DNA from: Pelotomaculum thermopropionicum SI
Lineage (GTDB): Bacteria > Bacillota > Desulfotomaculia > Desulfotomaculales > Pelotomaculaceae
Assembly: GCA_000010565.1 (NCBI GenBank)
Contig: AP009389.1
Span: 124,001-188,000 of the forward strand
Direction of reading: 5' to 3'
DNA length: 64,000 bases
Both the position numbers and the translations under genes were made by a program. The notes below the pieces were generated by a model, which saw nothing but the letters and a program-made list of their open reading frames with translations, did no database searches and was not told the DNA's origin. Each line of letters begins with the position of its first letter. The stretch's first letter is position 1. This document shows, piece after piece, positions 26,450 through 35,640 of the stretch.

Positions 26450-27393
26450 TGAATATATTTTTGAACGAACTTTCTTTTTGTGGGCAGGCCTCTAATAAAT
26501 ACCAGGGCGCACAATTAATGAGTGATATGCTAAAGGTATTAAAAATTTTGCAACAAATTTCTAACAAACCAATTGCTACTTCCAGTATCCTGTGGGAAAA
26601 GAAAATTGGACCTCAATATTCTGTACGTGATTATATCTTCGATCGAAGTATTGACCAGGCGGTACGAAATTATTTCCAGATAATAACGACCAAAGGACCA
26701 TATATTGAATGTCTTTTTAGTCAGTCGCTTGATAAACATAAATGTTATCTACAAAATGAAAACATCCTGGATGTTTCCTGGACTTCTGTAGCTGCGGCAT
26801 TCTTCTTTGATGGTATTCTGGCAAGCTTAAAGGGAGCGCCACAATTTGCTTCCGAAACAATAAATGTATTCTGTTGTTTAAAAGGTGCCGAACAGCAGGA
26901 AGCCGATATAATTAATCAGTACAACCCTGATCAAGCAGAATCCTTCGTGAGAAATTTTTTGCGGCAAAACCTGAATTCATGGGAAAATTTATGGCATAGT
27001 CGTAGCGCTCTTTTTCCTGAAATTACTTTTTGTGAGGAGGTTAAAGGTCAATTGCAGAGCTCAAATTATTCCCATTCGGTACTTCAAAAAATCATCCGCC
27101 ATCTTGATTGCATGAACAAATACATGAAGGCAATCAGATCTGGTAAAATCAAGGCACCAAATTACACCCAGATGGGTATAGAAGCTTCGCAGGAATCGGA
27201 AATTACCTTAAAGCATTATGGCCATCTTCGGACCTTTAAATGTCCTGATGGTAAAAAAAGGGTATTTAGCTGGCACAGCAAAATTAAGGGAAAGGTGAAC
27301 CTCCGCATCTATTTTTACCCACCCGATAAGGAAAATGAACATTTTCTGATTGGTTATATCGGTAGACATCTTCCTATATGGACAGAGAAATAG
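26449..27393 (+). CDS. unrecognised protein, third gene of the DUF262-DUF3696 operon
   Basis: 314 residues starting with GTG at 26449, sharing one base with the upstream stop codon. No family is recognised. The first 200 residues are mostly helical. The last 80 contain FKCPDGKKRVFSWHSKI then NLRIYFYPP, and FLIGYIGRHLPI, a pattern (H, then RI-Y-F, then IG-IG-HL) reminiscent of RelE/HigB-type mRNA interferases or their structural relatives. The overlap with the ATPase gene suggests it is the effector or partner of a three-gene defence unit. This is inference; the catalytic residues are not established. Confidence 0.75.
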   Translation: MNIFLNELSFCGQASNKYQGAQLMSDMLKVLKILQQISNKPIATSSILWEKKIGPQYSVRDYIFDRSIDQAVRNYFQIITTKGPYIECLFSQSLDKHKCYLQNENILDVSWTSVAAAFFFDGILASLKGAPQFASETINVFCCLKGAEQQEADIINQYNPDQAESFVRNFLRQNLNSWENLWHSRSALFPEITFCEEVKGQLQSSNYSHSVLQKIIRHLDCMNKYMKAIRSGKIKAPNYTQMGIEASQESEITLKHYGHLRTFKCPDGKKRVFSWHSKIKGKVNLRIYFYPPDKENEHFLIGYIGRHLPIWTEK

Positions 27394-27453
27394 TATGATT
27401 TCCCTGTAAAAAAACCTCCGCCGCATTACAAGAACTTCTCATCTGGTAATACA

Positions 27454-28683
27454 TTGCTAAAAGAAGCCATATATATTGACCAGCACGGAAGCAAAAAGGT
27501 TTTTCATCTTTGCAAATTGATTTTAACGGTGGAAACGAAAATGGAAGCTGATCAAATCAGGGATTTGATAGTAAACAACCTGACACTGCAGGGCTTTCTC
27601 TTGAAAGATGGAAAAATATTGCCCCCGGAAAACCTGGGCAAGGAAAATATTCGTTCTTTACACCAGATGGCGGTTAAACATAAAATTGAAAGAGGAAAGA
27701 AGGAGCTGTGGCGTAAAGAACCGCATTTCCTGAAAAAGATTGCTTCCGGCAAAGAGGTTGTCCCGGAGCAAATTTCGCCGCGGCTCGTTGAAGTATTGCC
27801 GGATTCGGAGGAAGAGCTTCTTTTCCGTTATATCAGCCTGCATTGGAGCATCCCTGTTTCCTCGGGATACGGCCGGCGGTTGAGGTTTTTAGTGTGTGAT
27901 GAGCAAAATGATAAACTGATCGGGATTATCGGCCTCGGCGACCCGGTCTTCAGCCTGGCTGCCCGGGATCAGTGGGTTGGCTGGGATAGAGAAACCCGGC
28001 GTTATCGCCTCAAATATGTTATGGATGCCTTTGTCCTGGGGGCCGTGCCGCCGTACTCCTTTTTGTTGGGCGGCAAACTTGTGGCCATGCTTGCCGCCAG
28101 CAACGAGGTGCGCGCTGCTTTTGGCAGGAAATACAGCGGCGCAAAATCTGTGATCAGCGGGGAAGAGTTTGACGGGCGCCTGGCGATGCTTACCACTGCC
28201 TCGGCTCTGGGGCGCTCCTCGATTTACAACCGCCTTAAGTATTGCGAAAGGCATTTATATAAAAGTGTCGGCTTCACGAGGGGATCCGGGGAGTTTCATT
28301 TCTTTAACGGCCTGTACAATGCTATCTTCGCTTACGCTGCGCAGCACAGTACTCCCACGGCCAAACAGGAGTCCTGGGGAAACGGGTTTCGAAACCGGCG
28401 GGAAGTAATCAGAAAATGCCTGCAATCCCTGGGACTGTCGGCTGACTGGTTATACCACGGGGTGGCCCGGGAAATTTTCGTCGTCCCATTAGCCGAAAAT
28501 ACAAGGGAATTTTTGCGTGGCGAAGATCTGGATTTGGTTGCGTACGATCAACCGGCTGCTGCCCTGGCCAGTTATTTTCGCGAGCGGTGGCTTCTTCCAA
28601 GGGCCGGGCGGGACAGGCGTTACCGGGAATTTGACGCTTCTTCTTATTGCCTCTGGGGAAGAGGGGAATCTGATGACGAATGA
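27454..28683 (+). CDS. DruA-like protein (DUF4338)
   Basis: 409 residues from TTG 27454, or 380 from ATG 27541, which has a better ribosome site (GGTGG). The DUF4338 core is clear: SSGYGRRLRFLVCDEQ, then LIGIIGLGDPVFSLAARDQW, VGWDRETRRYRLKYVMDAFV, and GKLVAMLAASNEVRAAF. DUF4338 is the domain of DruA in Druantia phage-defence systems, whose biochemical activity is not settled. Here no druE helicase is nearby; instead the stop overlaps a NurA nuclease gene by 11 bases and a HerA ATPase gene follows. This puts DUF4338 in a different, compact three-gene context. Confidence 0.85.
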   Translation: MLKEAIYIDQHGSKKVFHLCKLILTVETKMEADQIRDLIVNNLTLQGFLLKDGKILPPENLGKENIRSLHQMAVKHKIERGKKELWRKEPHFLKKIASGKEVVPEQISPRLVEVLPDSEEELLFRYISLHWSIPVSSGYGRRLRFLVCDEQNDKLIGIIGLGDPVFSLAARDQWVGWDRETRRYRLKYVMDAFVLGAVPPYSFLLGGKLVAMLAASNEVRAAFGRKYSGAKSVISGEEFDGRLAMLTTASALGRSSIYNRLKYCERHLYKSVGFTRGSGEFHFFNGLYNAIFAYAAQHSTPTAKQESWGNGFRNRREVIRKCLQSLGLSADWLYHGVAREIFVVPLAENTREFLRGEDLDLVAYDQPAAALASYFRERWLLPRAGRDRRYREFDASSYCLWGRGESDDE

Positions 28684-29821
28684 ACAGACGCCTTTTGTGG
28701 ACCTTCCGGCAGCGCTGGTCGAGGAAGTGATGGAGCAAACGGCGGCGGTGGGTGAGCTGCTGCTGAAAACTTTTCGAAAAATGAAAAACAATCAGGATCA
28801 ATACCGTAGGCGCCTGATTGAAAAGGGAATTATTCGCCATGAATCTTCCCTGGGATATCCCCCTTTACCGACCACCTGCGGCACTGATGGTTCATATGCA
28901 GTCGAACGTCTTCTGTCGGCTGACCTCGTTGCCGCCGCCGCGGTAGCTGTAGAAGGCTTGACTCCTCCTTCTGAAAAGCGTTACTGGGAGCAGCCGCACC
29001 ACATTTCCTACGTTAAATCCGAAGTGCATCACCCGGATACGGCGACAATTTTGCGAGCGCTGATGCTTGGCAGCGAACTGCTTTTGGCTGAAAAAGCCCC
29101 CCATGATCTGGTTATGATCGACGGCACCCTGACCATGCCGGTAATCTACTTCAACCAGGCACTGAACAAAGCGCCAGAAACGCCGGAACTATCCTGCGCA
29201 AAGGACTTTTTGGATAACGCCGTTAATTACCTGAAGGCATATTTAGCTATTTTAAATAATAAACGCAGCGATCGAAATTATGTTGGTTTACCTAAATATT
29301 CGAGCCGGCGGGAAATAGGCAAGGCAATGGGCTGGCCCGTGCATCATGACGACAGGGGATTACTAACTATCTTGCTCGAAGCAGGAGAATTTACCAAACC
29401 TCTGCCCATGGAGCAACCGGATCAGCCGTGGCATTTCAATACTGCCAGACTTGCTGCCGAGATTAAGAGGGCCGTTGATGAAATAGCGGAAGAGGTTATT
29501 TACAGCTTGCAAAATTTATATGTCTTTTATTACAAGCCGCACGACTGGATACCCGCTTTGCGGTGTGAGGTGGCGCAAAATCTTGCCGTTAATAATTACC
29601 GCCTGGCTACCGTAATTCAGGGGATCAAGCATCAGTGTGCTTGCGCTGGCATGTTCGAACCATATCCCCTTTATCTGGCGGATCGCTCGGTTAAAGCGCT
29701 GGCGCGGGCGATCCCGGCTTTCCGCCAGGTGACCACCCAGCAAATTTCCGAGAAATACGAAGGGGATATCGGGGAAATATTTTTTGCCATGCATGGTTAC
29801 CGAAGCGAGTCAGGAGTGTAA
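28673..29821 (+). CDS. NurA-domain nuclease
   Basis: 382 residues from ATG 28673, which overlaps the DruA-like gene by 11 bases; the frame extends upstream but only through DruA-coding DNA. NurA motifs are TCGTDGSYAVERLLSADLVA (first metal aspartate near residue 70) and DLVMIDGTLTMP (second aspartate near 148), with a C-terminal RLATVIQGIKH and PLYLADRSVKALA segment. NurA is a 5'-3' exonuclease/endonuclease that works with the HerA hexameric ATPase in DNA-end resection. The herA-like gene follows after 5 bases, consistent with a nuclease-translocase pair. Confidence 0.85.
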   Translation: MTNEQTPFVDLPAALVEEVMEQTAAVGELLLKTFRKMKNNQDQYRRRLIEKGIIRHESSLGYPPLPTTCGTDGSYAVERLLSADLVAAAAVAVEGLTPPSEKRYWEQPHHISYVKSEVHHPDTATILRALMLGSELLLAEKAPHDLVMIDGTLTMPVIYFNQALNKAPETPELSCAKDFLDNAVNYLKAYLAILNNKRSDRNYVGLPKYSSRREIGKAMGWPVHHDDRGLLTILLEAGEFTKPLPMEQPDQPWHFNTARLAAEIKRAVDEIAEEVIYSLQNLYVFYYKPHDWIPALRCEVAQNLAVNNYRLATVIQGIKHQCACAGMFEPYPLYLADRSVKALARAIPAFRQVTTQQISEKYEGDIGEIFFAMHGYRSESGV

Positions 29822-29826
29822 CTGGC

Positions 29827-31578
29827 ATGCCGCTAAAACTGAATGAGTTAATCGATTCGACAGAAAAACTGGGAGTAGTGGGTTCTCCTTCTTCGACTTC
29901 GAAACTGGCCTTAGACATTCTGGGAGCCGCCGTTACGCGCAAGCTGGTCGGGGAGTTGGCGCTTTTCCGGTTTATCCAGGATTCGTCTCCTCATTTTGCT
30001 TTGGGCCAGATTACGGAAGTGCAACTCCGGAATGTATGGCACGAAGATCCCACAATGCGGAGCCTGATCCGGCAGCGGGGAAAAGTGGACGCCGTTAGCG
30101 AACGGCAGGATACCCATTTAGGCCAGTTAGTCGTTAGCGCCGTTTTTAAACAAGGTGGGCTTGCCGGATACGAGCCGAGCATTTTAGGGACGGTTCCGTC
30201 CACCGGGACACCTATTCACATTGTAACTGATGAGATTTTAGAAGAAATTCTCAGCCCCTATAAAGAACAAATTTTTTACCTGGGGCACGTTTACGGCTCC
30301 CAACCCAAATTGCCGCTTTGGTTCAAGCACTTCGACCGCGGCCCCGACGGCGCCGGGGAAGCTTACCATTTGGGTATATTCGGAAAGACCGGTTCGGGTA
30401 AATCCGTATTGGCGAAAATGATTCTCCTGGCTTACTGCCGTTACCCTCGGATGGCCCTGCTGGTAATTGATCCGCAGGGGGAATTTTCAAAAGATATGCG
30501 GCCGGGGGGCGCCGGCGGCGAATTTCCTTTGCCGGTCGGCGACCTCGCCAGAAAGCTGGGCAAACGCTGTTTCGTGATAACGGTAAAGAGTTTAATTTTA
30601 GACCGGTGGGAACTTTTTGAGCAGATCCTTTACGAATCTTTATTTTTTGAACGCCTCACCATTCCCAAGGGGGAAAACCGGGAACTGGCCTGTAGTGTTC
30701 TAGCCGAGAAGCTTCAGAAGGCAAAGGTTAAGCTGGCCGATCTTTACACCCGGCAATCGTTTGCCAAAGCCTGGGATTTTTTAAAAGACGACAAGGTGCA
30801 AAAAAATTTTTACCGTAGTGAAACGCCGCGGGCACGGTTTAACAATACCATTGAAGAATCTGATGCGGATGAGTTTTACCGGGAATACTGGCTGCCGGTA
30901 GCAGAACTATTTAGAGAGGACAGGGAAAAGGCGAGAAGCGTTGAGAAAGCCTTAAGCTGGCTGCTCAAGGCGGACGAAGAAAACCGGCCGATTCTGGTAG
31001 TTAATCTTTCTAAAGAACAAACCAGCGGCATATTCTGGAACGATAAAATCCAGTCCCTGGTCATCAAGCGCGTCCTCGATGGGCTGACCCAGACGGCGGA
31101 ACATTTTTACCAGGAGGGGCAAAGTTTAAACACTCTGGTGGTGATTGATGAAGCCCACCGCCTTGCCCCGCGCGAGATTCCGAAAGAAGACGACGCCGCC
31201 CGGGCAGTGCGGAATGTGCTGGTGGACGCTGCCCGCACCACCCGGAAATACGGCCTGGGCTGGCTTTTTATCAGTCAAACCCTGTCCAGCCTGCATAGTG
31301 AGATTCTGCAGCAATTGCGGATATTTTTCTTCGGTTTCGGCCTTGGCCTTGGTCAGGAATTCCAGTCGCTGAGGCAATTGGTAGGTTCGTCCGGGACGGC
31401 CCTGGATCTTTACCAGTTGTTTCGCGACCCGCACTCCGCCTTCGATGTTGCCAGCCGGCAATATTCGTTTATGACTATTGGGCCCGTGAGCCCGCTGTCG
31501 TTTTCCGGCAGTCCTTTGTTTTTCAACGCTTTTAATACAGTCAGCGCTTTTTTGAAAGCGAATGCTTTAGAAACTTAA
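29827..31578 (+). CDS. HerA/FtsK-like DNA translocase ATPase (DUF87)
   Basis: 583 residues. An N-terminal beta-barrel-like domain (about 1-150) is followed by Walker A GIFGKTGSGKSVL near 183-195, LLVIDPQGEF, a helical insertion with FYREYWLPVAELFRED, Walker B TLVVIDEAHRLAP near 436-448, and TTRKYGLGWLFISQTL. This is the HerA family: hexameric ATPases that pump DNA and stimulate NurA. In bacteria HerA homologues also pair with Sir2 or DUF4297 effectors in phage defence. Its operon with DUF4338 and NurA suggests one complex. ATG 29827 follows AGGAGTG at close spacing. Confidence 0.9.
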   Translation: MPLKLNELIDSTEKLGVVGSPSSTSKLALDILGAAVTRKLVGELALFRFIQDSSPHFALGQITEVQLRNVWHEDPTMRSLIRQRGKVDAVSERQDTHLGQLVVSAVFKQGGLAGYEPSILGTVPSTGTPIHIVTDEILEEILSPYKEQIFYLGHVYGSQPKLPLWFKHFDRGPDGAGEAYHLGIFGKTGSGKSVLAKMILLAYCRYPRMALLVIDPQGEFSKDMRPGGAGGEFPLPVGDLARKLGKRCFVITVKSLILDRWELFEQILYESLFFERLTIPKGENRELACSVLAEKLQKAKVKLADLYTRQSFAKAWDFLKDDKVQKNFYRSETPRARFNNTIEESDADEFYREYWLPVAELFREDREKARSVEKALSWLLKADEENRPILVVNLSKEQTSGIFWNDKIQSLVIKRVLDGLTQTAEHFYQEGQSLNTLVVIDEAHRLAPREIPKEDDAARAVRNVLVDAARTTRKYGLGWLFISQTLSSLHSEILQQLRIFFFGFGLGLGQEFQSLRQLVGSSGTALDLYQLFRDPHSAFDVASRQYSFMTIGPVSPLSFSGSPLFFNAFNTVSAFLKANALET

Positions 31579-31788
31579 AATTAAAGGCTGCGTAACATTT
31601 AAGTCAATACATAGGATAATTAGTTATGGTAGCAAGGCTTTTTTAGAAAAAGATGGCTTGACAGGGTTTGTTTGTTTTTTTTTAACTGGGTGAGCACATG
31701 GCCTGTACGGCGGATCTTAGCCATGGTAAAGGCGTAGTCCGAGCCGGAGAACTCTCGTTAGAACTTGACGTGTTTTACCAGTAATTTC

Positions 31789-31995
31789 CCCGGCGGGGCC
31801 AGGTGCGTAATAGTAGATTTGCGCTTGCACACCCCGGTCGACCAGGGATTCAAATATTATTTTCCTAAAAATAGAGAAGCTTTTGTCCACGCTTATATTC
31901 AACAATTAAAAGAACGGTCTATACGCATTGAGGCCATAAACAACCATAACAAATTTGACCGGGAAGAGTTTGAGAAGTTGTCCGAAGGGGGGTAA
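31789..31995 (+). pseudogene. N-terminal PHP-domain fragment of a TrlF-like protein
   Basis: About 65 residues: VDLRLHTPVDQGFKYYF, then FVHAYIQQLKERSIRIEAIN and NHNKF. The LHTP and N/DHN signatures match the start of the PHP domain of TrlF-like ATPases (usual ITDHN, here INNHN). A TAA ends it at 31995, leaving the rest of the domain and the ATPase missing. The matching type of C-terminal tail lies at 3564-4165, but nothing shows that both came from one gene. Confidence 0.6.
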
Positions 31996-32067
31996 AAAAA
32001 GAGATTCTGACGTTCATAGGTAGTGTTAAACAAACACTTCTTGAACGGTTTTAAGTGTATGTGTCCG

Positions 32068-33543
32068 CTATAAGTTGAAGTCCACCTCGACCCTGTTGTT
32101 GCTGTACACTTTAACCGCCTTTACCGTGTTGACGACTATCTCCCGGCGCTCTTCGGCGGTAGCGTTTTCCCAGATGCGGGGGAAGTCCTGTAAAATTCCC
32201 ATCATTTCCTCAACGCTCGTCTGCCGCTCCTTTCCTTCCTTAAGCCGGGATTCCATTTCAGCAATTTGCCCCCGAAGGTAGGCCTTTCTCTGGTGCAAGC
32301 CTTTCACCCTTTCCGTCAACTGGTCCCCCTCCAGGGCCCCCTTCTCGAAGGCATCATACCATCTTTCCAGTTTTTTTTCTGTGGCGGCCAGGTCCTTGCG
32401 GGCCTGTGCCAATTCTCTCAGGAAAGCCCTGTTATCGGCGGCCGCCAGAGCCTCCTCTAAAGCCCGGCGGAGCAGGCGCCGGTCGTAGCTGTAGCAAAAC
32501 AGCTCCCGGAGCACCTGTTCCTCTACGGCGCCGCCGTGTTTATAGCCGCAGCGGCAGGTTGGATTTCTCACCATATGGCCGCCGGCCCGGTCCTGGCTGT
32601 AGCAAACGTAGTAGCGGGTGACTTTTTTGGGGTTGGTATTGGGGTGGTTCTGCCACACGTTTTTCACCCGCATCCTGGCGCCGCACTCGCCGCACCAGAT
32701 GATTCCGGAAAGCAGGCCGGTGTGCACCGCCGCTGCCGCCCGGACGGCCCCCCTGCTTTTGATTAGCTTTTGCACCTCCTGCCACTTTTCCGGACTGACG
32801 ATGGGGTCGTGCCTGCCTGGATAGAGGTTTTCCCTGTGCCTGATCAGGCCGGCGTAAACCGGGTTGGTCAGAATTTTTCGCACGAATGCCTTGTTCCACT
32901 TCTCATTTGTAGGGCCGGGTACGCCCGTGTGCTCCAGTTCTTCAGCAATATGCCGGTAGTTGGGTGCCCCTGACAGGTACCGGTCGTAAATCCACCTTAC
33001 CGTCCCGGCCTGGACCTCGTCTACCTCCAGGCGCTTTGTTTCAAAGTTGTGGCGGTAGCCGTAGGGCGCCGGCCCGCCCATAAACCGCCCCTGTTTTGCG
33101 CTTTCCTTTTTGGCCATGCGCACCCGCTCCACAATGGTTTCCCGCTCCAGCTGGGCGAAAACGGCCATCATGCCCAGGGCGGCCTTGCCGAAGGGGGTGG
33201 TGGTGTCGAAGCTTTCCGTGACCGACTTAAACCCCACGCCGCCGGGCTCGAAGACGTCCTCCAGGAGGAAGAGCACGTCTTTCTGGCGCCGCGAGAGGCG
33301 GTCGAGTTTCAGCACCAGCACGGTGTCGAATTTTTTTGCGCCGGTGTCGCCGATCAGCCGCCGCATGGCCGGCCGGTCGAGGTCCTTGCCGCTGTAGCCG
33401 TCGTCTATATAGAAACCGTATATATTCCAGCCCTGCGACCGGCAGAAGGCCAGCAGGCGGGATTTTTGGGCCGGTATGGAAATGCCCTGCTCGGCCTGTT
33501 CGTCGGTGGAAACGCGGATGTAGCAGGCCACGGTGTTGGACAT
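32068..33543 (-). CDS. large serine recombinase
   Basis: 491 residues from ATG 33543 (GAGGTGG upstream). The resolvase domain begins YIRVSTDEQAEQG with catalytic serine near residue 12 and includes LDRLSRRQKDVLFLLE and AVFAQLERETIVERVR. A Recombinase domain (GYRHNFETKRLEV... NKAFVRKILTNPVYAGLIRH) and a zinc-ribbon (CGECGARM ... CRCGYKH) follow, then a C-terminal coiled coil (about 390-460). Such enzymes integrate and excise mobile elements. It lies inside the island, not at its border, so it may belong to an older nested element. It looks intact. Confidence 0.93.
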   Translation of the reverse strand: MSNTVACYIRVSTDEQAEQGISIPAQKSRLLAFCRSQGWNIYGFYIDDGYSGKDLDRPAMRRLIGDTGAKKFDTVLVLKLDRLSRRQKDVLFLLEDVFEPGGVGFKSVTESFDTTTPFGKAALGMMAVFAQLERETIVERVRMAKKESAKQGRFMGGPAPYGYRHNFETKRLEVDEVQAGTVRWIYDRYLSGAPNYRHIAEELEHTGVPGPTNEKWNKAFVRKILTNPVYAGLIRHRENLYPGRHDPIVSPEKWQEVQKLIKSRGAVRAAAAVHTGLLSGIIWCGECGARMRVKNVWQNHPNTNPKKVTRYYVCYSQDRAGGHMVRNPTCRCGYKHGGAVEEQVLRELFCYSYDRRLLRRALEEALAAADNRAFLRELAQARKDLAATEKKLERWYDAFEKGALEGDQLTERVKGLHQRKAYLRGQIAEMESRLKEGKERQTSVEEMMGILQDFPRIWENATAEERREIVVNTVKAVKVYSNNRVEVDFNL

Positions 33544-33651
33544 GAGTGCCACCTCGAAAATGATTGCCCGGTTTGGCCGGGCAAGTTATGGGCTTTTATC
33601 CAAAAAAACAGGGTAATGATAGCTGTGGTTTTGTGCGTGCCGGAAAAAAAG

Positions 33652-33960
33652 TCAGGCTGCTAATAACAAAAGGAAATATAATACAGTGGCTGCGTGAGGC
33701 ATAAGGAGCAGAGTGGCTATGTTTAACCTTCCACGGCGAACAAAAATCATCGCGGCGAGGTGAAGCGGCGGAATGGCATATCCGGCCAGCTTGAAAATAA
33801 AGACTGGCAGAGCTGTAAGATACCAGGCAAAGCCTGCTGATAGTACAGCTCCGGCAGCGCAGAGTTCTGGGCGGCGTCCATAAATGCCGAGTGAAGAAAC
33901 CAGCAATGAACCTAGTATGCACGGCCACCCAAAGAAAATTTGCACTAAAAATGTAAGCAC
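33652..33960 (-). CDS. small membrane protein
   Basis: 102 residues with four hydrophobic segments (about 1-22, 28-48, 52-72, 80-102). GTG 33960 is preferred since AAGGAGA lies 7-8 bases upstream; ATG 33987 has no site. No family is recognised. The gene is divergent from the helicase remnant at 34016 and convergent with nothing obvious. It could be a phage or plasmid accessory membrane protein. Confidence 0.55.
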   Translation of the reverse strand: MLTFLVQIFFGWPCILGSLLVSSLGIYGRRPELCAAGAVLSAGFAWYLTALPVFIFKLAGYAIPPLHLAAMIFVRRGRLNIATLLLMPHAATVLYFLLLLAA

Positions 33961-34015
33961 TTTAAAGTCTCCTTGTGTAACGTGCATTCAAAGAAAAGAA
34001 AACATCTTGAAAGAT

Positions 34016-34505
34016 ATGGAACAGTGCCAGATTAAAATTAATTCTTTTACTGAAGATGATAAAAAAGTTTTAGAGTTTGGCGGCCGGATCAGAAAGCTGG
34101 TTAAGGAGCATGAGCTATACCAGGCAGTTAAGGAAAAAGTTCAGGAGCTTGAAAAGAAGTTTGACAGCCTTACCGGCCGGCTTGAGTCTCTGGCTGAGAA
34201 AATATGGCCTGAAGGCTGGAAACGTCTGCCTTTATCCTACGCCCGGCCATCCTTTAGGCAGTCCTGCAATAATCCTTTTCGACGATGTTCCCGGCGGGGC
34301 CGGGCACGTCCGCCGGTTGGCCAGGAAAGGCACTTTCAAGGAAGTATTGAGAGCTTCGCTAAACCGCCTGCAGCGCTGCGAGTGCGGCGGCGCGGAAGGA
34401 AACGCCAGTTGTTATGGCTGCCTGCGCCATTACCGTAACCAGTTCTGCCACGATGAGTTGAACAGGGGGCTGGCCATTAAATTCCTGTCAGAAATACTGG
34501 CTTAA
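34016..34505 (+). pseudogene. DUF1998-type helicase C-terminus, frameshifted
   Basis: The first 65 residues (frame of 34016) form a coiled coil ending AEKIWPEGWKRLPL. The sequence then switches near 34210 to another frame reading PAIILFDDVPGGAGHVRR, CECGGAEGNASCYGCLRHY and RNQFCHDELNRG. This is the zinc-binding DUF1998 end of DEAD/DEAH helicases such as the MrfA/YprA type and DrmA-like defence helicases. The ATPase domain is missing, and two unlike pieces are joined. Confidence 0.65.
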
Positions 34506-34521
34506 TAGCCTTTCCTGCAAT

Positions 34522-34626
34522 TTAATTCTTTTTCTTTTCAGCCTCCAGAATGCGCTTGGCTATCTTGATCATTATCCTGATTGCCTTCATTACCTTAATT
34601 TGTTCCGGGGTAAGCTCCTCTTTCAT
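34522..34626 (-). CDS. possible 34-residue amphipathic peptide
   Basis: ATG 34626 opens a short frame, MKEELTPEQIKVMKAIRIMI followed by a Lys-rich helix, ending at TAA. The composition is coding-like, but no good ribosome site precedes it and no family is recognised. It may be chance. Confidence 0.3.
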   Translation of the reverse strand: MKEELTPEQIKVMKAIRIMIKIAKRILEAEKKKN

Positions 34627-34687
34627 GTTACATTTTATGAAAGGGACCGCCCGGTGGTTAATGCCGGTCACGCGTTTGCTTTAAGCA

Positions 34688-35140
34688 TCATCGTAAGGCT
34701 AAAGGCAAAACATTTCTGTCCAAAAGATAAAAGTGGCTATCGAAAGAAAAAACATCCCGGGTTTCCCGGTCAGTCTCAAGATAAGCAAAACTGACGGCGT
34801 CGGTATAGGAAAGATCCTGATCGCTGTATTTTTTAAGGATTTCGAATGCCTTCTCTTCCAGCAGGGAGTCAGAATAGACAATAATAAGAAAACCACCTTT
34901 TTCAGCATACCGGATGTTTTCCAGAAAACGGCAGGCTGTATGATGGTTTTCGTGATATCGAAGATAAGTGTATGTTTCCGATAAAACAAGGTTAGTTGTT
35001 ATCTGAATTGCCTTCCGGTTGACTATTTCGCCAAAAAACGACCTGGCGACATGGTGAAGGCTATCCTTTTTTGATACAAGTCCGATAAAACCGCCGGAAT
35101 CAATAAATATCCGGTTACCTGCCATACACGTATTTGTCAT
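34688..35140 (-). CDS. PIN-domain ribonuclease (VapC-like toxin)
   Basis: 150 residues from ATG 35140 (GGAG 9 bases upstream). PIN-domain acids are visible: IFIDSGGFIGL (D14), NLVLSETYTYLR (E), DLSYTDAVSF (D) and VFSFDSHFYLL (D). PIN toxins cut RNA using Mg2+. The preceding gene overlaps by 26 bases and encodes a small acidic helical protein, the expected antitoxin position. The RNA target cannot be inferred. Confidence 0.85.
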   Translation of the reverse strand: MTNTCMAGNRIFIDSGGFIGLVSKKDSLHHVARSFFGEIVNRKAIQITTNLVLSETYTYLRYHENHHTACRFLENIRYAEKGGFLIIVYSDSLLEEKAFEILKKYSDQDLSYTDAVSFAYLETDRETRDVFSFDSHFYLLDRNVLPLALR

Positions 35141-35327
35141 GGTTTTTCGCTCCATCTTCAGGACAATTTTCAGCTATTCCGATGATATTAAGCAGCGGGT
35201 TATGATTTTTTTTCATTTTTTCATTTTTTATCCGGTTTGCTTCTTCAATAAGCTGATTAAGCTGCTCCAGGGTTAAACCCGGCAGGTCTTTGATAATTTC
35301 CTGAAAGTTGCCTTGCGGCCCTGGCAT
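35115..35327 (-). CDS. antitoxin candidate upstream of the PIN toxin
   Basis: 70 residues from ATG 35327, with AGAGGTG 7 bases upstream; GTG 35336 lies inside that site. It is helical (LPGLTLEQLNQLIEEANRIK) with a polar C-terminal tail that could bind the toxin. No DNA-binding domain is obvious. The overlap with the toxin gene and antitoxin-first order are typical of VapBC-like operons. Confidence 0.65.
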   Translation of the reverse strand: MPGPQGNFQEIIKDLPGLTLEQLNQLIEEANRIKNEKMKKNHNPLLNIIGIAENCPEDGAKNHDKYVYGR

Positions 35328-35579
35328 GTGGATCACCTCTTCTCATCCCTTTTAGAAGTTGTAAAAATTATATCATGTATAATTCAGGCAGCCAATTAAT
35401 TTTGAGACTAAAACATCCTGCGAGGTGCCTGAAAACAAATGCCTGTCTTCCCAATTGAGCATATCAACCGGTTAACAGTCCTTTGGCCTTGTTTGTCGGC
35501 ATGGTGTACCGCTGGGTCAGGTACCTCACTGCCGCCGAAAGCTCGCTGTCCGGCCCGCCGTACTTTTGATTTTTCAGTA

Positions 35580-35611
35580 GAACCTCCCCGGAAAAACTGG
35601 GGAGGTTCTCT
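35580..35611. terminator. hairpin upstream of the initiator-like gene
   Basis: A perfect 10-bp stem (GAACCTCCCC / GGGGAGGTTC) with a 9-base loop, followed by only a weak T-run. It may be a terminator or attenuator. The rest of 35328-35640 shows an AT-rich promoter-like start region (35360-35390) and no recognisable gene. Confidence 0.5.
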
Positions 35612-35640
35612 GTATTACAGAATAAGGCTGGGGGTAAAAA

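Noticed and set aside
28517-28672. Upstream extension of the NurA gene
   Set aside because: The added codons lie wholly within the DruA-like gene and give no NurA similarity; ATG 28673 fits the family.
32068-33543. Internal serine recombinase as the enzyme that integrated the whole 40-kb element
   Set aside because: It lies far from both borders; the recombinase at 52168-53763 abuts the border and is the better candidate.
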